A stretch of DNA of 64,000 nucleotides from Pogostemon cablin (Eukaryota > Streptophyta > Magnoliopsida > Lamiales > Lamiaceae). Position 1 is the first letter of the stretch, and the number at the start of each line of letters is the position of its first letter. Below the pieces are notes generated by a model. The model was given only the letters and a program-made list of their open reading frames with translations. It ran no database searches and was not told the origin of the DNA. The stretch covers positions 13,676,036-13,740,035 of the forward strand of contig CM043012.1 of assembly GCA_023678885.1 (NCBI GenBank), in the 5' to 3' direction. Positions 56,786-64,000 of the stretch are shown here, piece after piece. Position numbers and translations under genes: made by a program.

Positions 56786-59158
56786 TATAATATCTTAGCT
56801 CAACTAGATTTTTTTTAGAAAGCCCAAAACATATTTATTTATTTTTATGGCCCAAAAGGCCAGCCATATCTTAGCCCAACTAGATTTTTTTTAGAAAGCC
56901 CAAAACCTATTTATTTATTTTTATGGCCCAAAAGGCTAGCCCTATCTTAGCCCAACTAGATTTTTTTTAGAAAGCCCAAACTTATTTATTTATTTATTTT
57001 GTGGTCCAAAGTTTCAGCCCACTTAAATGGCCTGATATATAATTATTAAGGCTAAAGTTAAAAAAAAAGAAAAGAAAGAAGAACGGGAGAAGAAAAACAA
57101 TAGAGGGGAAAGAAGAGAGTGAAGAGAAGAAACCCTTGTTGATTAAATTCTCCCTTACAACCCTCATCCTAGGTGGTTTCTAAGTTGTTTTGAGGTAAGT
57201 GATGTGTGAATTAAGCTTCCTCCTTCCATGGTTTTGTAATTTGTGGTGTTTTTCTTTTTGGTATGTGGGTGATTCGCAGACTGTTCGAACTGATTTTGAC
57301 ATAGCTATTGCCCTCAAAAGTTTGCAAAATTAATTTCTATACGTAGCTAAACTCGTTAGCTTTCCGTAGCCACTTGAAACGCCTCAATCCGTTTATTCTA
57401 CAATTAGTTATGATTTTTCTCGTAAACTGCCGCTAGCTGGAAAATTTCAGAATTTTTATGTCGAATTCATATTTATTTTCTATCGTTTCGCTTAGTTAAC
57501 GTATTGAAACGGGTTATGTGGGATTGTGAACTGATGTTAAGGAGTTACATGTCATTTTTATTTAATATCGACTCGTTCGAACTCGATTAGGATTTGTTTT
57601 TAGCAATGAAAGGTGATGTTACCGCTAATAGTTAGTTATATTTTATTTGTCTTTAATTGCTCATCTCCTTTCTAGGTAAAGAACCATAAACAAAGGGCAA
57701 GGGACCGATTTCAGATTCTGGAGAGAGTTAATCACTTCCTTGTGAGTTGATAATTCGGGAACCCCTTCTCTTGTGGGAAGTGTGGACCCTCGATAAATGT
57801 GCATTTATTTTAGTTTATAATTGATAAGAAAATTATTTGGTATTGTGTTATGTGGTAAAGAGTCTGATTTGCTCGATTACTCTGGTTAGAGTCCTGTTAA
57901 CCATTTTATGAGTATTATTGATTTTAACTTATATTGAAGAGCCTTGCCGTTCGATATTTGATAGCATTTATTGTGAATTATTTGAGAATTGATTTCTGGT
58001 TATTCTTGTGTGCCAATTAAGACTCTAACTTGAGTCGTTATTCATCTTATGATGCATATGCATATGTATGCCTGGTACCAAGGTTAAGTAGCCCGAATTG
58101 GTCATGGTTTGGGTGAGTTGGAGCGATATTGATTAAGTAGCCCAAATTGTCGCGGTACGGGTGAGTTAGAGTGACAACCAAGTTGCCCGTTGCTTGGCAA
58201 ACCCGGGTGAGTTAGATCTAATGGGGCACCTATCCATTTGCCAAATACTGATACTATGGAGGGTGATCGTTAGATAGATCAGTCTATTATAGGCTCAGTC
58301 AACGTCACCGGTATGGGACATGCATATCATATATGTTTATATGTTTGATCATTTCAAGTATTCACGTCGATATTGAATTGTGAACTTTAGCACTTGGCGT
58401 ATTGAGAAAGAATATTAATGTGCATTTTATCTAGAGTAACGGTGACGGGCTTGGACTGTCTCTCGACGGAGAGCTCAGTTAGAGGAGGATATTGACTACC
58501 CACGCGTCTTTTATGTGATAACATGTTGTTTGAACTAATTGTGTTATTCGTAAATGTGCACTAAGGTTTTTATTTTCATTAATATGTATACTGAGTGAGA
58601 AATAGTTATTGTGGGACGAAATGTGGGATTTTATGTTATGAACCGCGAGTGGAATACATGCTTCTAATAAGGGTCGGGGTGACCGGCTTATCACCTCACT
58701 GAGCTAGTGGTTTTGCGCACCCCCATCATTCTTTCCTTTTTAGGGTGTTGATATCGTTTTGATTGGAGGTTTGCCTATCGTTTGCTCGTCATCCAATCAG
58801 TGTTTTGGGTACTTTCTCTTTTATGTAAATTGACGGATTCATTGGCGAGATTGTATAGTTTATATTTGGTGACCCCCTTGATGTTCTTTTTGGTACTCTC
58901 GCGATGTTATATCGTTCATGTATATTTTCTTTAAACTAAGTTATATCGTTGTATTTTGTACCTTTGTAAATCCTTATTGATACTTTATGAGATGATGTCC
59001 TTAGGTTGTACCCGTTGTTATCAGTTGTTCAGTTCTACAGGTACTTGATAGCAAGCCTTAGATTTTCTATAAACTTTGTGGAGTGGAGTGCACCCATTCT
59101 GCGAAATTTATGGTTAACGTGGCGGTTGTCGCGTTCTGTATGGGGTCGTGGCGTGACA
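56786..59158 (+). repeat. Chromovirus 3' LTR (2373 bp)
   Basis: It follows the purine tract GAGGAGGGGATAC (56771-56783). It starts TATAATATC like the 5' LTR and ends GCGTGACA. It keeps the 270-bp block missing from the 5' LTR. Confidence 0.9.
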
Positions 59159-59474
59159 TATAGCGAGTCAAGCCAATCGGTTGATGAGTGTTGTTTTACC
59201 TCATATTAAAGAGTGTTTAGTGAAATTGATATCCGATGTGAGGCTTGGACCTAAAAGGGACTATATTACTTTTTGTTCTTTTTTGATTGAACTTGTTAAT
59301 TTCTCATCTCACGAGTTTAATATTGTAGGATGACTTAGCATAAATTGTGATTCTTATTGCTACCGATGTGTTGTTACTTATGTTCGTTTAGTTTTTTCCT
59401 AGGTGAAAATCTATCTCCCCTTGTTTTATCATTTTCGTTGTTCGGGGATGTACAACAGTTTAAGTTTAGGGGTG

Positions 59475-61023
59475 TGATAAGTGATATTTTTACCTAAATT
59501 TTAGTATCTTTTTATGTGTATTTTTGTATTATTTTATCCGTATTTGTGTTATATTTGGTTGTATTTTGTGTTTTTATGGAAATATATGAGAATGAGCTTA
59601 AATGTATGATTTTCAGGTAAAAAAAGATTTTAGACGCAAAAAAGAATACGTAAAAAAAGTGGATCTCAATTCGGAGTTAAAACGAGAGAAAACGGGCCAA
59701 AACGGAAGAAGAGAAAATAGGGGCAGCACAAACACGGCCAATGTACCGAACATGGCCAACACCTACATGGGCCGTGTACCGAACATGGCCCTGTAAGGGT
59801 TGGCCGAGTTCCGTCATCCAAAATACCTACATGGCCACCCCTGTGGCCGAGTTCCGCACACGGCCGGCCGTGTTCCGAACACGGCCAATGTACCGAACAC
59901 GACCCGTGTTGGTGCAAAAATTCAAAAAAAATTAGAATCCTTCTAGAAGCTTTCCAAGGGGTATAAATACACCATACTTCAATATTTCATGAGATTTTCG
60001 AGGGTTTCACCCCTGCACACACATCACACACATTTTCCTTCATTTTTCACCATCCATTTCCACCATTCTTCATCCATATCATCTACCTTCATTCCACCAT
60101 CAAATCCTTCACCCAAGTAGTTAGAGAAGCAAGGAAGAGAGGTGAATTGCAAGGGGAAGAAGAAGATCACCATTGGAGACATCAAGGGAGTTTTCATCCA
60201 AACTTTGTATTGAAACCTTATTGTTTATCATATTTTGTAAGGATTTTAATGTCTATATTAATTTTCTTATGAATATGAGAGGCTTATCTCCCTTGTGAGA
60301 TTAGCAATATGAATTGTGTTGGATAATTTTTGGCATTTTGCAATTGAATTCATATGTTTATTAGATTTGTTAATTTTCTATCATTGATTGTTAATTGCTT
60401 GATTTGTATTGTTGATTTGTGTGATTAATTGTCATGGGCATGTGATTAGATTGAGAAATCAATTATATGTTTAGGATAATTCATTGAATCATTTCATCAA
60501 ACACTTCATGTGCATTATAAATTGTAAAGAGATTGAGAAATCCTTTAGGATTTAGAACCCTTTGATAGAACATTCGATTGGCTAGATCGAGATTTCAATT
60601 GATCGTGTGAGGGGACTCTCAAATTGAACTTAGTACCTAGTTGAAATTGTTTGATTGAGAACCAACCTTTGAGCTATTTTGAGACTTTTGTGAGGATCTA
60701 CAACCTATCCATCTCGAGAGGGATTTTAGGTGGAATTCGTGTTGGCCCTTAGTTATTAATCCATGACACATATGAATTCGTTGCATGATACCTAGATTCT
60801 CCATACTATAAGTATTGCTAGTCTCATTCTCTATCTACTTGGCTCATTCATCCATTCATTCATTTATCTATCCATTTATTTTCCAGTCATTTCTTGATTA
60901 TCTCCCTTTATGATCATCTCTATAATACTATGATGAACACGAGATCGCTTAGATCCTAGTAACTACCTCCATGTGGTTTGATAAATTCTTTAATTAGTCA
61001 TCCCGACTACAAATGGCTAATCA
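59475..61023 (+). repeat. Element A 3' LTR (1549 bp)
   Basis: It starts TGATAAGTGATATT and ends GGCTAATCA. The cluster of CGGCCGTGT / ACACGGCCG words lies at 59728-59905 and the TATA box GGGGTATAAATACACC at about 59958-59973, where the palindrome of the 5' copy has been broken by one base. Confidence 0.88.
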
Positions 61024-63612
61024 AATGTGTTCGCTATGGTATTAATCTTATGTGCTATTTCGGGGTTTTTGTAAGGGCCTACATCCTCTTCATCTCGAGA
61101 GAGAGTTTAGGTGGAATTTGTGATCGTTAACACTATGATAGCTTAAATTGGGAGGAAATTAGATGTGTTACATGATTTATCCATTTGAAGTGCATCATGA
61201 AAACTTCCTTTGCATTGAAAATTCTAAAAATATTGTAATTAGTTTCTTTTCATGCTTTTTATCTCTCCCTTTTCGGTCGTCCCTAACTAATACTAGGCTA
61301 TAACTTGAAGGCCATAAATCCTAAATTCCCTTGGGTTCGATAAATTCTTTAATTGGTCATCTCGGATGTATACGACCAATCAAATGGCGTCGTTGCCGGG
61401 AAATTTAGTTGTATTGTGACTTCGGGTTTCGTTGAGTGTTAGGATAGAAATATTTTTTCTTTGATTTATTTTTTTTGTTTTATGGTTGTGTTTGTAGGGA
61501 CGAAAGTGTGGTGCCATGGTATTGGCCTTGAAGAGCAAAGGATTGGTGAAAAATGAGGTAACAAACATCTTCTCAACTTAAATTAGTTTGGGGGGATGTT
61601 GCTTTCGTTACTTGAATTTTCTACGGTTTGAATTATATAATTTGCATTTTCAAACTCCTACTTGAGCATATTGCACCGGCGCATGTTTAGTCCTTACTCT
61701 TTTCCTTGACACATATTTTCTCCTTTTTGTTGTTTTTGTTTTTTTCGTGCTTTTATTGCTTTCAATAAGGAGAAATCTTTCTTGGCTCTCTCATGCTTCA
61801 TTGTGAGAAATTTTGAAACTATGATATTTAGTTGAAACTTGTGACGAGATGAATTTTTATTTATGTACTTATTGAGTTATGGTTTGTGCTTGTTTTGTAT
61901 TTCTTTCACTACTACAAGCACATGAGCATTTTGAGCCTTTAAATCGTAATATCAAATGGTTTTTCATTTCTTGAGTGCATCATTCTTTTGTGTGCATTCT
62001 AGAACTTGCCATTATGTCTTCTTGAAAATACACGTGTGTGAAGATTGTTGAAAATGATTTAAGGCCTTCTTTGTGTTGACAAGTCACTTCGCCAAATTAA
62101 TCCTACCAAATAAAATTATTTCGTAGTTTGCCCCTTTGAGCTTATTATCGTTATTTCTTTGACACATACAAATTTAGTCATTTTTATCCATATTTTATAT
62201 CCTAATCACCTTTGTCGATTAGTAGAGGAATAATGGGGATGAAGTGGTTGAATTGAGCTTACAAGAGAGTTTGGAAAGAGAAAAATGGTGAAAGTGCTAG
62301 AAAAGAGGGAAAAAAAATGAAAAAGAAAAAATGGAGGTTGTGTGAAAAAAAATTGAGTAAAGCTTGTATAAAAGAAGCATAAAGGAGCTCTACTAGAAAA
62401 ATGGAAAGAGAGCTCTTGGAGAAAAGAGAGAAGAAACTCAAAAGTGGAAGGAAATAAAATAAAGGTTCATTGGTGTATCGGATGGAAGATTACATTTTTC
62501 TTGAGGTGAAAAGAGAATAAGAGAGGATGAGAGTTGAAGTGATCAACCAACTTAAATTCTCTACTAATCTTGAGCTTACTTTTCCTAAATATTTTTCTAC
62601 CCAAGACCAAAGAGCCTACATTACAACTCCATATAAAGACTTTCTTGATTCAATGATTAACACATACAAGAGGTAGAAAGTTTAGACCTTTGGCAATCAT
62701 ATGGTAATGACATGCATTTGAATTAATTTTTGAGAGTATACACTTCTCCCATACACCCCTTGAGTGTGAGAGTGAAAAGCAAAATCTAGAGAGGAGTAGT
62801 GGAAGTTTCACTTGCTTGCGTATTTCCTAAGCTTAACTTGTATGCATTTAAATTGATGTCTTGTTGCTTGTTGGATGTTTAAGTGATGTCAAGATTATGG
62901 ACTAATTTGTTTTGATTAGTTTCATTTATGGATGCTTAATTGCTTAATCTATATGTTAGATTTGTGTGGTTAATTATCTAGTGCATGTGGTTAGAACGAG
63001 AGTTCAATTATGTATTTTAGGAATTAATTGAATCTTTTCATCATGTGGGTTATGTGAATTAATATGGGAAAAGTTGGAGACGACCTCTTATGTTTAGAAC
63101 TACATAAATGGACACTAGAGAGATTAGATCGAGAGGTCAATTAATCTAGTGAGGGGAACCCAACCTTAGTGAATTCATAGTACCTAGAAAGGGAATATTA
63201 TCTATGATTTAATACCTTTTAGGGAACTCGTACGAGTAATTAGTACCTATTGGGAGGTGTTCGCTATTGTATCGATCTTATGTGCTATTTTGGGATCTTT
63301 GTAAGGGCCTACATCCTCTTCATCTCGAGAGAGAGTTTAGGTGGAATTTGTGATCGCTCTTACTATGATAGCTTAAATTGGGAGGCAATTAGATGTGTTA
63401 CATAATTGATTCATTTGAAGTGCATCATGAAAACTTCCTTTGCATTGAAAATTCTAAAAATATTGTAATTAGTTTCTTTTCATGCTTTTTATTTCTCCCT
63501 TTTCGGTCGTTCCTAACTAATACGAGGCTATAACTTGAAGGCCATAAATCTTAAATTACCTTGGGTTCGATAAATTCTTTAATTGGTTATCCCGACTATA
63601 TACGACCAATTA
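61024..63612 (+). mobile_element. Gypsy element B, relative of A, decayed
   Basis: A 5' LTR end (61024-61382, ending GACCAATCA), a tRNA-Asp-type PBS, a non-coding interior (61403 to about 62750, with TTAGTTTGGGGGGATGTTG and a purine-rich block), and a 3' LTR ending at 63612 (GACCAATTA). The 358 bp before the PBS match 63252-63612 closely. The start of the 3' LTR could not be fixed. No coding frame survives. A's 3' LTR abuts B's LTR directly at 61023/61024. Confidence 0.7.
61385..61402 (+). other. Element B PBS, tRNA-Asp type
   Basis: TGGCGTCGTTGCCGGGAA matches the tRNA-Asp complement with two or three changes, two bases after the LTR end. Confidence 0.82.
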
Positions 63613-64000
63613 AAAATAGCCCTGCAACAGTCCAAGATTAGGGGAGATCAATACACAAATTGGAGAGAACCCATCCATAACCCTTCATCAATTCACTCCA
63701 CCAACACTTCCACATCAGATTCATAGCTGATTTAATCTTCTATCCATCTCCAAGTGTGTTCCAAATGCTAATTGAGAGAGATCGAACGATCGGAGAAATG
63801 GAGAAGGAACGCAGACTTACGCTTACGTTAGGGTTTCGTGTTTTTCATCTTTTCTTTCATTTTATCTTGATTTGTGATATGAATTGCATATCCATGAGTG
63901 TTGATTGTAACCTCATGGGCTAATTTTATAAACAGTTCTAGGGTTTGATGGTTTGACTTGGAACCTAGACCAATGATTCGGATTTTATGCAGTGGATATT
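63613..64000 (+). mobile_element. Athila/Tat-like LTR fragment (window edge)
   Basis: The block GTTAGGGTTTCG...CCTCATGGGCTAATTTTAT...TTCTAGGGTTTGATGG corresponds to the conserved middle of the LTRs at 12647 and 14720 (GGGCTAG...CTAGGGTTT). It continues past the window. Confidence 0.55.

Larger units (their letters stand above)
49641..59158 (+). mobile_element. Ty3/gypsy chromovirus-like element, 9.5 kb
   Basis: LTRs 49641-51738 and 56786-59158, PBS, gag, protease, RT, RNase H, integrase and a chromodomain-like end are all in order, with exact target duplication TATAG (49636-49640, 59159-59163) inside element A. The order and the chromodomain-like tail suggest the chromovirus branch, perhaps Tekay/Del. 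Point stops, frameshifts and an integrase deletion make it inactive. Confidence 0.94.
37316..61023 (+). mobile_element. Non-autonomous gypsy element A with two nested elements
   Basis: The 5' LTR is 37316-37652 plus 45139-46313 (copia inserted between), then PBS 46316-46333, internal DNA 46334-49640 and 59164-59474 (chromovirus inserted between), then the 3' LTR 59475-61023. The interior encodes only a gag-like frame and no RT or integrase, so A is a LARD-like element that would depend on others. The phrase GAAGACGTTAAACTTAGCGC...GGAGGCAACCCA (about 47870-47905) is typical of such gypsy interiors. No matching target duplication is found at the outer ends (AAAAC against AATGT). Confidence 0.82.

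Overview
This is plant nuclear DNA, almost certainly from a eudicot. It holds one clearly intact host gene, a five-exon nuclear gene for a photosystem I light-harvesting protein of the LHCA6 type (6449-8797, + strand). The rest is dominated by plant-type LTR retrotransposons (Ty1/copia and Ty3/gypsy), Stowaway-like MITEs, a tRNA-derived SINE and a broken endogenous pararetrovirus. I cannot name the species.

Layout. 1-1245: 3' end of a dead copia element (RT end, RNase H, polypurine tract, 329-bp LTR). 1246-6254: AT-rich intergenic DNA packed with Stowaway-like MITEs that share the CTCCCTCCG-type terminus. 6255-8797: LHCA6 promoter and gene, with a 21-C run in intron 1 and a MITE remnant in intron 2. 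8798-12646: intergenic DNA with an 867-bp terminal-inverted-repeat element, a GAGACCGTCTC palindromic MITE and another Stowaway. 12647-19881: a gypsy LTR fragment cut by a 5'-complete copia element, whose gag is split by a gypsy-type solo LTR with a perfect 5-bp target duplication. 19882-30664: endogenous caulimovirid fragment (movement-protein-like, protease and RT regions), interrupted by a SINE and by a 7.7-kb copia element (21833-29581, target duplication GAGAT), and ended by the LTR of a third copia copy (30665-32400). 32401-36586: minus-strand Athila/Tat-like gypsy remnant. 36587-37315: another LTR fragment. 37316-61023: a large non-autonomous gypsy element (called A here). It carries a second copy of the copia family in its 5' LTR (37653-45133, duplication CCTAC) and a full chromovirus-like gypsy element in its interior (49641-59158, duplication TATAG). 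61024-64000: a relative of A (called B) and one more LTR fragment.

The TE genes are all decayed by stops, frameshifts and deletions, so the window is a record of nested insertion. Target-site duplications fix the order at four junctions: solo LTR into copia, copia into pararetrovirus, copia into A, and chromovirus into A. The most interesting points are: an intron-like 140-bp segment between gag and pol of the chromovirus whose removal would fuse the two frames; family-specific palindromic word clusters just upstream of the TATA boxes in gypsy LTRs; a gypsy LTR flanked by both a PBS and a polypurine tract; and the stratified pararetrovirus locus. All family assignments come from motifs read by eye; no database search was possible.
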